A stretch of 64,000 nt of DNA, taken from assembly GCA_001025035.1 (NCBI GenBank), contig LCZK01000006.1, positions 186,001 to 250,000 of the forward strand. Direction: 5' to 3'. This document shows positions 34,780-43,376 of this stretch, piece by piece. The DNA comes from Actinobacteria bacterium IMCC26207. Lineage in GTDB: Bacteria; Actinomycetota; Acidimicrobiia; Acidimicrobiales; Microtrichaceae. The notes under the pieces are model-generated. The model was not told the DNA's origin, did no database searches, and saw only the letters and a list, made by a program, of their open reading frames with translations. How positions within the stretch are numbered: the stretch's first letter is position 1; every line of letters begins with the position of its first letter. A program made the translations under genes and the position numbers.

Positions 34780-35436
34780 ATGCGATTGAGCAGAGTTAGG
34801 TTTGGGGTGCTGACCGGGTCCTTAGGGACGGTGGTCTTGCTGCTCGGTATGAGCAATGCCTCAGCAGAATCCTCTGTGAGTGTTGCTCCGGACCCGATTC
34901 CCGTCACAGCTGAGCAGTCAGCAGCACTTGTGCAGGTGAGTTGGTCCGGTCTTGAGCCAAGACAATTGGTGTTTGTTGATATTTGTAGGAAGTCCATCTC
35001 GGATAGCAGTTTCACGGTTGCCGAGGACTGCGGGGCATACTCGGGACTCACACCAAACGGTTCCGCCGCAGGAGAGGGGAGCGCTGAACTTGAGGTGTTC
35101 CGCGGCCAAGATCCCGCAGGCGAAGCCTGGGGTTGCTACGCCGAGGCCGATACGGCCCCGGCAGGGGTAATCAAGTACACCACTTGCTTTGTCCGGGTAA
35201 CAGATACCACGGTGCTCAACGTGGACAGTGATTCGGAGACCCCGATTCGCTTTGAGGGCGCAGGCCGGGTTGACCCTGGGACATCAGCTACGACAGGTGC
35301 TGGCCCGCCGCCACCGCAGCTCCCAAGCTCTGGCTCATCGAGCAGTGCTCTCGCCGGCCCGAGCACCGTGGATGATGCAGAGGCACTTCAGTTTGCTGGA
35401 TCAGACTCGGGTGCTGGTGTAGCTATTACTGGCTGA
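34780..35436 (+). CDS. Secreted paralogue of the four-cysteine protein, without membrane anchor
   Basis: 218 residues from ATG 34780 (ggagg 12 bases upstream). The signal peptide ends near NASAES. The domain aligns along its length with the 194-residue protein at 32914 (FVDIC, DCGAYSGLTPNGSAAG, LEVFRGQDPAGEAWGC, GVIKYTTC), keeping all four cysteines. The C-terminus differs: a Pro/Ser-rich tail with LPSSG and LQFAG, and no transmembrane helix. It is probably released. The ORF open from 34675 runs through the terminator and is not a credible start. Confidence 0.75.
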   Translation: MRLSRVRFGVLTGSLGTVVLLLGMSNASAESSVSVAPDPIPVTAEQSAALVQVSWSGLEPRQLVFVDICRKSISDSSFTVAEDCGAYSGLTPNGSAAGEGSAELEVFRGQDPAGEAWGCYAEADTAPAGVIKYTTCFVRVTDTTVLNVDSDSETPIRFEGAGRVDPGTSATTGAGPPPPQLPSSGSSSSALAGPSTVDDAEALQFAGSDSGAGVAITG

Positions 35437-35569
35437 GGCTGAGATTCCGCTAAGTCCCAGCCAGCGCGGCGCTTGAGGTTCACCTCAAAGTCAGATTCCG
35501 GCAACGTGGAGTTCAGGCCTGCTGCGTACGTTTTGACCGTTGACTACCGACAGGCGAGGAGTCGAGAAC

Positions 35570-35974
35570 GTGACTGCTGCAATGCACAAGAATGTTGAAG
35601 ATCTAGAACAAGTTGAAGAGGTACCGCATGCTGCAGGGGGAGACAATCTTGTCGACCTGACCGACACAGCAAACGCGGAGCCAGAGACAGTTGTAACGGT
35701 GGTTGATGCGGATCAGCTAGCCCATACTGCTGCCGAGGTGGCTGCGATGGTGGCACGCCATCAGCAAGAACTTGCTGCTGTCATGGCCGAACTCACCACC
35801 TTGCAGCGAGTTCTGCGATCAGAGGTTCGTGAGGTTGTGTCGGAGTTGGATCGCATTGCCTCTGGAGTGACCACGAGCGCAGCGAGTGAGCTCGGGTCTG
35901 AAGCAGTGCAGGCTGAACCTGAAGGTGCAGTTCCACGCTCGCGTGGGCTGAGCCGCTTTCGCCGTCAGAGCTAA
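35570..35974 (+). CDS. Coiled-coil hypothetical protein
   Basis: About 134 residues, acidic N-terminal half, then a heptad-like helix (VARHQQELAAVMAELTTLQRVLRSEVREVVSELDRIASG), ending in a basic RSRGLSRFRRQS tail. GTG 35570 has gaggag 8 bases upstream. No signal peptide or membrane helix. It starts the gene run to the exosortase and GT2 genes; function unknown. Confidence 0.55.
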   Translation: MTAAMHKNVEDLEQVEEVPHAAGGDNLVDLTDTANAEPETVVTVVDADQLAHTAAEVAAMVARHQQELAAVMAELTTLQRVLRSEVREVVSELDRIASGVTTSAASELGSEAVQAEPEGAVPRSRGLSRFRRQS

Positions 35975-35997
35975 GTAAAGAGACCTAGATCAACCTG

Positions 35998-38040
35998 ATG
36001 ACTCTTACCCCCGCGTTGAGCGAATCCGAAGGCAAAGTCTCTGACCCTGTGTCTTTTGAACCCGGGTCTGTTGAAGCTGTTTCTGCAGACTCTGTTTCTT
36101 CGGCGCGGGCTGCCGCCGCAGCGTTATCGACCCTGCTCAGTGAACGCGAACGGCAGCTCTCTGCCTCGGTTGATTCACTTTTTGTTTCAGGACTTCGGGC
36201 TGACCGTACATTGAGCGAGATCTCAATAGTGCTTGGCGACCTAGCTGCCGCAGGCGGCTACACGGTCCCCGATGTACTCCGTGCACAAGAAGTGGTTGTT
36301 GACGCTCAGCATCCTGCAGTCATTGAGGCTGAGCAGATTCTTGCCGACCAGCGAGTCAAGCTGGGCCGCACTCGGCGCGCGGCGCCCGAGGTGGGCCGTA
36401 TCGAGCGTCGCATCACCTTTGTCGGCTTTACTGCGCTGTTTATAGCAATTGGCTATATCTCTGCACGCGTCGGTGGAATGATCCCCGGGGACGCGCTGTC
36501 TCGAGTGGGTAGCGGTCAGTCGGTGTTCTTTAGCCGTGATCCGCATCTTGAGGCCCTTGGCTTTATTTGGGGTCCGTTCCCCACCATGTTCCAGTTGCCT
36601 TTTATTACCCTTCGGGCATTCTGGCTCCCCTTTACCAGCTCGGGTATGGCAGCGATTGTGGTGTCAGCGCTATTTATGGCGGGCACACTCAGTCAACTCT
36701 TGGCCTGGGGCGTTGAAACTGGCACGAAGCAGTGGTTCCGAATTGTGGCGGTCCTGCTCGTTGCAGCGCAGCCGCTGATCTGGACCCACGGCGGGAATGG
36801 CATGAGCGAAGCCTGCTGGCTGTTTTTCTTAGTCCTAGCTACTCGTCACCTAGCTCGTTGGATTGAAACCGATGACACGCGGTCTCTGGTTGTGGTCGGT
36901 TCAGCAATCGCTGCTGGATACCTGACCCGGTATGAAACAGCTGCAGTGTTCGCAGCAGTGTTGCCGGTGGTTGGTTTTGTTACCTGGAACCGCTCGGCCT
37001 CTCAGGGAGTAACTCCCCGTTCGGCTATGAATCGCCGTTGGGACACGGTGGTTGATCTGACGATTCTTGCCTTCCCAGTAGTAGTGACCATGGTGGCTTG
37101 GGCTGCTGCTTCTTGGGCAATCATTGGTGAGCCCTTCCCACAGTTCACCTCTGCCTACGGCAACAGTGCCCTTGTTGCACGATCAGCAGCATCGAATATT
37201 GAAATGATTGGAGATGCAGCCTCGGCTGGCAGGGCATGGTTCTTCATTCGTCAGATGTTGGTTGCCTCGCCGCTACTCGTTGTGCTGGCAGTCATGGCGC
37301 TGTGGGGATCGCGCAGAACCTGCCTGCGAGCAACGGTCGCACTTGCAGTACTCGGGTCACCGCTAGCTTTGCAGTTGCTCTTCGCAGCGAGAGGTTCAAC
37401 CTTCCCATGGTTGCGCTACACCGTGATTGCAGTGGTGCTAGCTGCCGCACTGGCCATGGTCATTGCTTCGGAACCACCCAAGCGTTCGGCATGGGTCACG
37501 GGGTTTGCCCTCTTTGCCCTCGTGCCTGGAATCTTCTGGACCCTGCAAGTTGTCCAGACTGAGCAGTACGCCTCGTTCGATCAGACCGAGGCCATTGAGG
37601 CGCTATCGCTTGGAATCAACGGCGATTCGGTAGACCCGATGCGCTCAATGACCATCATGGGTCAGCAAGTGGCCGAAGACATTGACGCCCGTGTAGATGT
37701 GGAGCCTGGAACTGTCCTGATGGATCAGGCAGGAATTGGGGTTCTGCCCGCTGCACCAAGACCAAATGTGTATGTGGTGCCTTCGGACCGAGACTTTGGC
37801 CCTGCAGTTGCAGCCCCTGAAGACTTCGGGATTCGGTATTTGCTGCTGTTGGAGTCATCTGGGGCGGATCAACTCGTTTCACAGTTTCCTGATCTTTGGG
37901 AGGGCGGCGGAACTGGCTTTGCCAAGCAAGTAGCTGAATGGGGAGACGAGTCAGCACCAAAGACCCATTACCGGCTTTTTGAAGTCAATGACCCCGATCC
38001 AATCAATCGAGCACAACCAGACCCGGAGTTCGGAAGATGA
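35998..38040 (+). CDS. GT-C-type membrane glycosyltransferase-like protein
   Basis: 680 residues. A cytoplasmic N-terminal region of about 135 residues is followed by about ten transmembrane helices and a C-terminal outer domain. The first loop contains SRDPHLEALGFIWGP, similar to the acidic first-loop motif of GT-C enzymes (PMT/ArnT-like), and further helices carry YLTRYETAAVFAAVLPV. These enzymes use lipid-linked sugars outside the membrane. The substrate is unknown. Its stop overlaps the start of the anchored low-complexity protein (ATGA), and the exosortase follows, so a role in modifying surface proteins or glycans is likely. Confidence 0.65.
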   Translation: MTLTPALSESEGKVSDPVSFEPGSVEAVSADSVSSARAAAAALSTLLSERERQLSASVDSLFVSGLRADRTLSEISIVLGDLAAAGGYTVPDVLRAQEVVVDAQHPAVIEAEQILADQRVKLGRTRRAAPEVGRIERRITFVGFTALFIAIGYISARVGGMIPGDALSRVGSGQSVFFSRDPHLEALGFIWGPFPTMFQLPFITLRAFWLPFTSSGMAAIVVSALFMAGTLSQLLAWGVETGTKQWFRIVAVLLVAAQPLIWTHGGNGMSEACWLFFLVLATRHLARWIETDDTRSLVVVGSAIAAGYLTRYETAAVFAAVLPVVGFVTWNRSASQGVTPRSAMNRRWDTVVDLTILAFPVVVTMVAWAAASWAIIGEPFPQFTSAYGNSALVARSAASNIEMIGDAASAGRAWFFIRQMLVASPLLVVLAVMALWGSRRTCLRATVALAVLGSPLALQLLFAARGSTFPWLRYTVIAVVLAAALAMVIASEPPKRSAWVTGFALFALVPGIFWTLQVVQTEQYASFDQTEAIEALSLGINGDSVDPMRSMTIMGQQVAEDIDARVDVEPGTVLMDQAGIGVLPAAPRPNVYVVPSDRDFGPAVAAPEDFGIRYLLLLESSGADQLVSQFPDLWEGGGTGFAKQVAEWGDESAPKTHYRLFEVNDPDPINRAQPDPEFGR

Positions 38041-38588
38041 AAGCCCTCCTAGCCAAGATTCCTCGCGACCGCAGCCTGCTGTTGCTGCTGGTGCCGCCCA
38101 TTGCTGTGCTCGCCTTTATGGTGAACGCGCAGTCTCAGGCCAACTATGCGCTACCACCGCCCGTACCAGTGGGCGCACCAGCGGCAACCGTACCAAGCAC
38201 CGTGCCCGACCTATCTGCTGATGCAACAGGGGCCGAGGTAGATCAAGCAGATGTTGAGGTAGCTGGAGCAAGCGTCAGTCGCACGGGAGCGAGTCGCGGC
38301 ACGCCGACTGGCTCAACAGGAGGATCACGTTCGACTGGGTCGGCCTCTGGATCTGGCGGTGTCGTCACGGCGCAGGTGCAGGGAGAGTCCGCTGAGAACC
38401 CGGCTCCTACAACCACAGTTCCAGGAGATCAGACAGTGCCAGAAGATCAGACCGGGCCCCAGGCCGCAGTGAGCGAAAGCCCCTTGGCTTTGCTGCTTCC
38501 GCTCTCGGCTCTGTCGATGCTTGCAGTTGGCATGTTCTTTGTGCTGCGCCGGCGACAGAACCAGTCGGCTAGTCAGGCCAGCGAATAA
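38037..38588 (+). CDS. Low-complexity anchored protein with exosortase-like C-terminal signal
   Basis: 183 residues. An N-terminal signal helix (LLLLLVPPIAVLAFMVNA) and a Ser/Thr/Gly/Pro/Ala-rich middle part without structure-like motifs precede the C-terminal VSESPLALLLP, a hydrophobic helix and RRRQ. The last 30 residues align with those of the secreted protein at 32914 (V-x-E-x-P-L-x-x-L-L-P, then FF, then RR). It is coupled to the GT-C gene upstream and lies 43 bases before the exosortase gene. Candidate exosortase substrate. Confidence 0.6.
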   Translation: MKALLAKIPRDRSLLLLLVPPIAVLAFMVNAQSQANYALPPPVPVGAPAATVPSTVPDLSADATGAEVDQADVEVAGASVSRTGASRGTPTGSTGGSRSTGSASGSGGVVTAQVQGESAENPAPTTTVPGDQTVPEDQTGPQAAVSESPLALLLPLSALSMLAVGMFFVLRRRQNQSASQASE

Positions 38589-38631
38589 TGGTTTTCATCT
38601 GCAATCAAGCTAGAAAAGATCGAGTCCTGCC

Positions 38632-40359
38632 ATGCTGCTAAATCCGCCACCGGCAGATCCAATTGAAAAGGCTGAGCAAGAACCCCGTTGGTCCGAAGAT
38701 ACCCGCAAGGTGGCAGGCCGCACGGCCATTGCGCTCTTCGCTGTGCTGCTGTGTTATCACACCTCACTGTGGACCCTGATGAGGGGTCTCACGGTAGATA
38801 CTCCGCTGGCGTATCTGGGCCTAGTGCCGATCATTGCCGCTGTGCTGGGATACGCGCTGGCAAGGCCAAGCATCACCGAGCCGAATATTCATGATCGCCA
38901 CATTGATCGCATTGTCGGCGTTCCGCTCGTGCTGGCTGCGTTTGCCTCTCTCGTGTTGTTGCCGGCACGTCTTTCGACGATGTACTGGCTGTACCGGATT
39001 GATTTGCTCACGATGCCGTTGTTTGTTGCGGGTGTTGTGGCCCTCGCCTTTGGGGTTCGGATGCTCTGGCGGACCAAAGCCGCGATCTTGTTTTTGTTCC
39101 TGGCCTGGCCGATACCTATTCGTGGACTTGTTACGTTGGGCCTTGAGCCGCTCACTGGCCTGACTGCTGCCGCAGTTCGTATGGTCGTGGGCGTGATACC
39201 CGTAGCCACGGTCATGGCAGGAGATGGCATTACGTTTCAGGTAGCACACGGCGGTGCGCAGGGCACCTTCCTGGTTCAAGTTGCATCGGCCTGTTCGGGT
39301 GCGAACGGCCTGTTGGGGTTCTTGTTAGTTGCATCGGCATTCACACTCGTTGCTCGGGGAACGAAGTCAGCAAAATTCAGTTGGCTAGCAGCTGGAACTG
39401 CGCTGGTGTGGGTATTCAACGTGATTCGTATTGTTGCGATCTTGGCAGTTGGCAAATTCTTCGGCGAAACTGCCTCGATAGACATATTGCACCCCGTTGC
39501 TGGACTGTTCACCTTCAATATTGCGGTGCTCATCATGGTGTTACAGGCCCACAGGTTTGGTCTGACTCTTCCTGTGTTCAGTGGGCCTTCGCGCACACGC
39601 GCTGTGCTTGCAGCAGTTCCGACTGCAGGACGTGCCATGTTGGGAATTGTGGTGCTAGCGCTGTTGGGGTCGGTGTTCAACCACAACCTCACTGCATATG
39701 ACCCAATCTCGTCTTCGGTTGGTAACCCGCGGGTCGGGAAGTTCTCGCAGGTCTCGTTGCGACCAACTGGGTTCCGCGGCGAACGCGTCGGAACCTTTGA
39801 AAACGGCAAGCGGTTCTTTGGGGAGGATTCAAGCTGGGTCCGATATCAGTATGCGGCGCTCGGATCGAGTCAGTTGGGCAGCGATGTTCCTGTGCTGGCC
39901 GACGTGATCAACACTGGCAAGCTTCAAGCGTTTAGTGACTTTGGAATTGAGGCCTGTTACCGATTCCACGGGTATAGCACCGAGGGTGTGAAACGGGTCG
40001 ACCTAGGCAATGGCGTGGTGGGAACAGTGTTGAACTGGGCCGATCCCGATGGCCTTGCTTGGACCACTGTGTACTGGCTGTGGGCAGTTCGTGAGGGCAG
40101 CGGCCTTCGCTACGAACGAGTGGTCTTGCTGCTCAATGACAGCAACGCTGCGCGAGTAGCTAGTCCACCGCTCGAGGATTCAATTGCCCGTCAGGTTGGG
40201 ATTCGTGCCGATGAAGCAGTTCGTGGTGCGCAAAGTGGAGATGTAACTGCGCGACAGGATGAACTTCGAACCTTCCTTGTTCAGTTCGCACGCACAGTGA
40301 TTCAGTCTTCGGCTGATCGGTCGGCGCAAATGCCTGAGCCAGTTGAGTTTGGCGGATGA
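38632..40359 (+). CDS. Exosortase fused to an EpsI-like domain
   Basis: 575 residues. The N-terminal part has about eight transmembrane helices with the exosortase/archaeosortase triad: Cys221 in VASACSGANGLLGF, Arg266 in VFNVIRI and His287 in DILHPVAGLFTFN. The C-terminal 230 residues, after another helix (about 330-350), form an outer domain resembling EpsI (exosortase-associated), with RYQYAALGS and an ACYRFHGY-type centre. Exosortases cleave C-terminal tripartite PEP-CTERM-like signals. The GT2 gene overlaps at the 3' end, as in EPS-linked exosortase loci. Confidence 0.9.
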   Translation: MLLNPPPADPIEKAEQEPRWSEDTRKVAGRTAIALFAVLLCYHTSLWTLMRGLTVDTPLAYLGLVPIIAAVLGYALARPSITEPNIHDRHIDRIVGVPLVLAAFASLVLLPARLSTMYWLYRIDLLTMPLFVAGVVALAFGVRMLWRTKAAILFLFLAWPIPIRGLVTLGLEPLTGLTAAAVRMVVGVIPVATVMAGDGITFQVAHGGAQGTFLVQVASACSGANGLLGFLLVASAFTLVARGTKSAKFSWLAAGTALVWVFNVIRIVAILAVGKFFGETASIDILHPVAGLFTFNIAVLIMVLQAHRFGLTLPVFSGPSRTRAVLAAVPTAGRAMLGIVVLALLGSVFNHNLTAYDPISSSVGNPRVGKFSQVSLRPTGFRGERVGTFENGKRFFGEDSSWVRYQYAALGSSQLGSDVPVLADVINTGKLQAFSDFGIEACYRFHGYSTEGVKRVDLGNGVVGTVLNWADPDGLAWTTVYWLWAVREGSGLRYERVVLLLNDSNAARVASPPLEDSIARQVGIRADEAVRGAQSGDVTARQDELRTFLVQFARTVIQSSADRSAQMPEPVEFGG

Positions 40360-41888
40360 AGATTCGTGAAATACCAGAGGAGCTAGCCGAAGAGGTACTT
40401 GCTGAGTCCTTAGGTTGGGTCGAGGCTAAAAACCCAGGAATGACCGCTGCCTCACAGGTCAACCGGGGTCAGAAAATTGGCTTGATCTGCATGGCAGTAG
40501 CTGTTGTGCTGTGCCTGATCCTGGCGCCACTTGGAACCCTCATTGTTCTGACCACTGCTGCCACTTTGGTGTATCTGATTACGTTGTGTCATCGGATTTA
40601 TCTGGTTCGAATCGGCCTTGGGGATGACTCTTCGATTCAGGTTGCTGACGAGGATGCTCGGGCAGTTCCCGATGAAGAACTACCGATCTATACCCTTTTG
40701 GTACCCGCATACGGCGAACCGCAGGTGCTTCCCGACTTGGTAGCTGCTTTGAATCGAATTGAATACCCACGGGACCGTATTGACGTAAAACTTCTGCTCG
40801 AGGTGGGAGACGCTGAGACTATTGCAGCCGCTCGTGCTATCGAGACTGACCTTCCCATTGAGGTGTTGCTCCTGCCGGCAGGGGAGCCTCAGACAAAGCC
40901 CAGAGCGCTGAACTTTGGCTTGTACTTTGCACGCGGTTCTCTGGTGACTATCTACGATGCAGAGGATCATCCTGACCCACTACAACTGCGGCGGGCCGTG
41001 GTTGCATTCAGTCGCGGATCCGATGACGTGGGATGCCTGCAAGGCAAACTCTCGTTCTACGGAGGAACCACCAACCTGCTGACTCGCTGGTTCACGGCGG
41101 AGTATCTGACTTGGTTCAACTTGTACTTGCCGGGCCTCTCCGCGACGAAGTCCCCCATCCCTCTTGGTGGCACTTCAAATCACTTCCGGCGAGAGGCTCT
41201 TGAGGAGGTTGGTTGTTGGGACGCCTTCAACGTGACCGAGGATTGTGATCTGGGGATCCGCCTGCAACGAAAGGGCTGGCGGGTTGGGGTTCTGGATTCT
41301 TCGACGATGGAAGAGCCAAACGTTGATGTCGTCAACTGGGTCAAGCAACGCAGTCGTTGGTACAAAGGATATTTGCAGACCTGGTTGGTAGGCATGCGAG
41401 ACCCCCGCGGCATGGTGCGTGACTTGGGTTGGGCTGGATTTGGGCACTTCTGCTTATTTGTGGGAAGCACGCCGGTTCTAGCGGTTTTGAATCTGTGGTT
41501 CTGGGCGATGACCCTGTTGTGGTTTGTGACCAAGGCCTCGTTCATTCAGGCGCTGTTCCCAGGAGCGCTCTACTACCTTGCGATCTTCTCGTGGTTCTTC
41601 GGCAACGTAGTGATTATCTACCTGTCTGTTCTGACCTTGCGTGCAGTCCGCCGGCCCGAGTTATTGGTCTCTGCACTGCTCTCGCCGTTGTACTGGGTAC
41701 TCATGGCCGTTGCCGCTCTGCGCGCCATGATCCAACTCTTTACGGATCCCTCGCATTGGGAAAAGACCCAGCATGGTCTGACGCTGGATCACGGTGAAGG
41801 ACGAGGCGATGCCGCTTGGGCCAAGCCACCGACTCGGGAGGCTCCTGACACACCTCAGGCAGAGGAAAAGTCACTCAATCAAAGTTGA
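40356..41888 (+). CDS. Processive family 2 glycosyltransferase (membrane)
   Basis: 510 residues. Two N-terminal helices precede a cytoplasmic GT2 domain with PAYGEPQVLPDLVAAL, the DAED metal motif, TEDCDL and QRSRW (the QxxRW acceptor motif of cellulose/hyaluronan-type synthases). Three or four C-terminal helices follow. It should polymerise and export a polysaccharide. ATGA overlap with the exosortase gene indicates coupling. The product is unknown. Confidence 0.85.
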   Translation: MKIREIPEELAEEVLAESLGWVEAKNPGMTAASQVNRGQKIGLICMAVAVVLCLILAPLGTLIVLTTAATLVYLITLCHRIYLVRIGLGDDSSIQVADEDARAVPDEELPIYTLLVPAYGEPQVLPDLVAALNRIEYPRDRIDVKLLLEVGDAETIAAARAIETDLPIEVLLLPAGEPQTKPRALNFGLYFARGSLVTIYDAEDHPDPLQLRRAVVAFSRGSDDVGCLQGKLSFYGGTTNLLTRWFTAEYLTWFNLYLPGLSATKSPIPLGGTSNHFRREALEEVGCWDAFNVTEDCDLGIRLQRKGWRVGVLDSSTMEEPNVDVVNWVKQRSRWYKGYLQTWLVGMRDPRGMVRDLGWAGFGHFCLFVGSTPVLAVLNLWFWAMTLLWFVTKASFIQALFPGALYYLAIFSWFFGNVVIIYLSVLTLRAVRRPELLVSALLSPLYWVLMAVAALRAMIQLFTDPSHWEKTQHGLTLDHGEGRGDAAWAKPPTREAPDTPQAEEKSLNQS

Positions 41889-41913
41889 CTCATTAATACC
41901 TGAGCTACATACT
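41885..41913 (+). promoter_or_regulatory. Promoter of the ars operon
   Basis: TTGACT (41885-41890), exactly 17 bases, then CATACT (41908-41913). The ATG of the ArsR gene is 6 bases after the -10, so the message may be leaderless. The -35 overlaps the stop codon of the preceding GT2 gene. An ArsR operator is likely within the spacer, but no perfect inverted repeat is clear. Confidence 0.6.
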
Positions 41914-41919
41914 AGAAGG

Positions 41920-42621
41920 ATGAGTATCCCGACTGATCTGCGCTCGGCTCGCCATGCCGCACTCGGTGATCCTGTTCGCTTAGCCATTGTTGACGAACTG
42001 ACTGTCTCTGACTGCTCCCCTGTAGAACTTCGCTCAGCGTTCGGCTTGCCCTCAAACTTGTTGGCCCATCACCTTGATGTCCTTGAACAGGTTGGTTTGA
42101 TCTACCGGTCGACTTCGAGCGGGGATGCTCGACGACGCTATATCCACCTCAACTCAGGGGCACTCGGCGGCTTGGCTCCCACAAAGTGCGTACCCATTGG
42201 GCCGACGCTGTTCTTGTGCACCAGAAACTCTGCTCGAAGCCAACTAGCAGCCGCTCTCTGGGAAGACATCTCAGGTTGCGCAGCGGAATCTGCTGGAACT
42301 GAACCTGCTGAGCGAATTGATCGCCGAGCAGTAACTGCTGCAAAACGCAGGGGACTACAACTTGTGGGCAGCGCTCCCAAAGGACTTGGTCAGATCAACA
42401 TGACTCCAACACTTGTCATCACCGTCTGTGATGTCGTTCATGAAGAATTGGCTCATGAAGAACTGGCTGATCAGGTGCAACCTCTGCGAGCCGGCAGTTG
42501 GTTGCATTGGTCGGTGCCCGATCCTGTGAAGCTCGGTACGGCAGGTGCCTTTGACTCCACTCTCGATGAGTTGACTCGACGGGTGTCGGCACTAGTTGAG
42601 TCTGGTGGTTCGGCCGCATGA
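41920..42621 (+). CDS. ArsR-type regulator fused to low-molecular-weight phosphatase-like domain
   Basis: About 233 residues. The N-terminal winged helix is of ArsR type (ALGDPVRLAIVDEL, LPSNLLAHHLDVLEQVGLIYRS), residues 1-85. The C-terminal part has the CX5R loop FLCTRNSARSQLAAALW of arsenate reductases and tyrosine phosphatases. Such ArsR-ArsC fusions occur in actinobacterial arsenic operons. ATG 41920 fits the promoter position; the longer frame from 41794 lies inside the GT2 gene. It overlaps the aquaporin gene by 4 bases. Confidence 0.85.
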   Translation: MSIPTDLRSARHAALGDPVRLAIVDELTVSDCSPVELRSAFGLPSNLLAHHLDVLEQVGLIYRSTSSGDARRRYIHLNSGALGGLAPTKCVPIGPTLFLCTRNSARSQLAAALWEDISGCAAESAGTEPAERIDRRAVTAAKRRGLQLVGSAPKGLGQINMTPTLVITVCDVVHEELAHEELADQVQPLRAGSWLHWSVPDPVKLGTAGAFDSTLDELTRRVSALVESGGSAA

Positions 42622-43376
42622 GTACCGAGATGCCCCCAGATGATGCCCAGCTAGCAGTACTCCCCGAAACGGGCACCGGAACGCTTGGCCTTGACTTGGT
42701 TCGTCGGTTAGCGGCCGAAGCACTTGGCACAGCGCTGCTGATCATTGCAGTGATTGGCTCGGGCATCATGGCCACGAATCTGTCTAGCGATGTTGGTCTG
42801 CAGTTGTTAGAAAATGCTGCGGCAACCGGGGCAGCGCTGATTGGTCTGATCCTGATGTTCGGGGCCGTCTCGGGAGCGCATTTCAACCCGGTTGTGACCC
42901 TGACTGATCGTTTCTTGGGTTCCACCTCTACTAGCGACACCGTGTTGTATGTCATCGCACAGATCTTCGGCGGATGCTGCGGAGCAGTACTCGCGAATTT
43001 GATGTTTTCGCTGCCAGCAGTTGAGGTCTCGACACATGTGAGATCAGGCGGCGGTATCTGGCTTTCTGAGGTGATCGCTACGGTCGGGCTGCTGCTAGTG
43101 ATTCAAGGCTGCGTGCGAACCGGACGTGCCTCGGTAGTGCCCTTTGCCGTTGGTGCGTGGATCGCTGGTGCGTACTGGTTCACCTCGTCCACGAGTTTTG
43201 CCAATCCCGCAGTAACGATCGCCCGCATGCTGTCCGACAGTTTTGCTGGTATCGCACCGTCCTCAGTGCCGATGTTCATTCTGATGCAACTCATTGGAAC
43301 CGTGATTGCCTTCGGCCTGATTCGCTTGTTCTATCCCCATCCTGCTCCACCTGTCAAAGGATCTTCCGATGTCTGA
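42618..43376 (+). CDS. Aquaporin/aquaglyceroporin family protein (AqpS-like)
   Basis: 252 residues, six transmembrane helices with the two pore half-helices: GAHFNPVVT and FANPAVTIAR (first NPV instead of NPA). In an arsenic operon such MIP channels can provide the exit for arsenite after arsenate reduction, as AqpS does in Sinorhizobium. Context makes this the likely role. Overlaps the next gene by 8 bases. Confidence 0.85.
   Translation: MSTEMPPDDAQLAVLPETGTGTLGLDLVRRLAAEALGTALLIIAVIGSGIMATNLSSDVGLQLLENAAATGAALIGLILMFGAVSGAHFNPVVTLTDRFLGSTSTSDTVLYVIAQIFGGCCGAVLANLMFSLPAVEVSTHVRSGGGIWLSEVIATVGLLLVIQGCVRTGRASVVPFAVGAWIAGAYWFTSSTSFANPAVTIARMLSDSFAGIAPSSVPMFILMQLIGTVIAFGLIRLFYPHPAPPVKGSSDV

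Noticed and set aside
35317..35436. LPSSG and LQFAG in the tail of the released four-cysteine protein as an LPXTG-type sortase signal
   Set aside because: No hydrophobic helix or basic tail follows in this frame or in the two shifted frames, so it is not a working sorting signal.
34675..35436. Longer start for the four-cysteine paralogue at 34675
   Set aside because: The added sequence is the terminator hairpin translated, and the signal peptide begins properly at ATG 34780.
35473..35517. Hairpin ttgaggttcacctcaa and a GTTCACC ... GTTCAGG pair 33 bases apart before the coiled-coil gene
   Set aside because: The spacing is three 11-base steps, but the repeats in between do not match a PHO box, so a Pho site is not supported.
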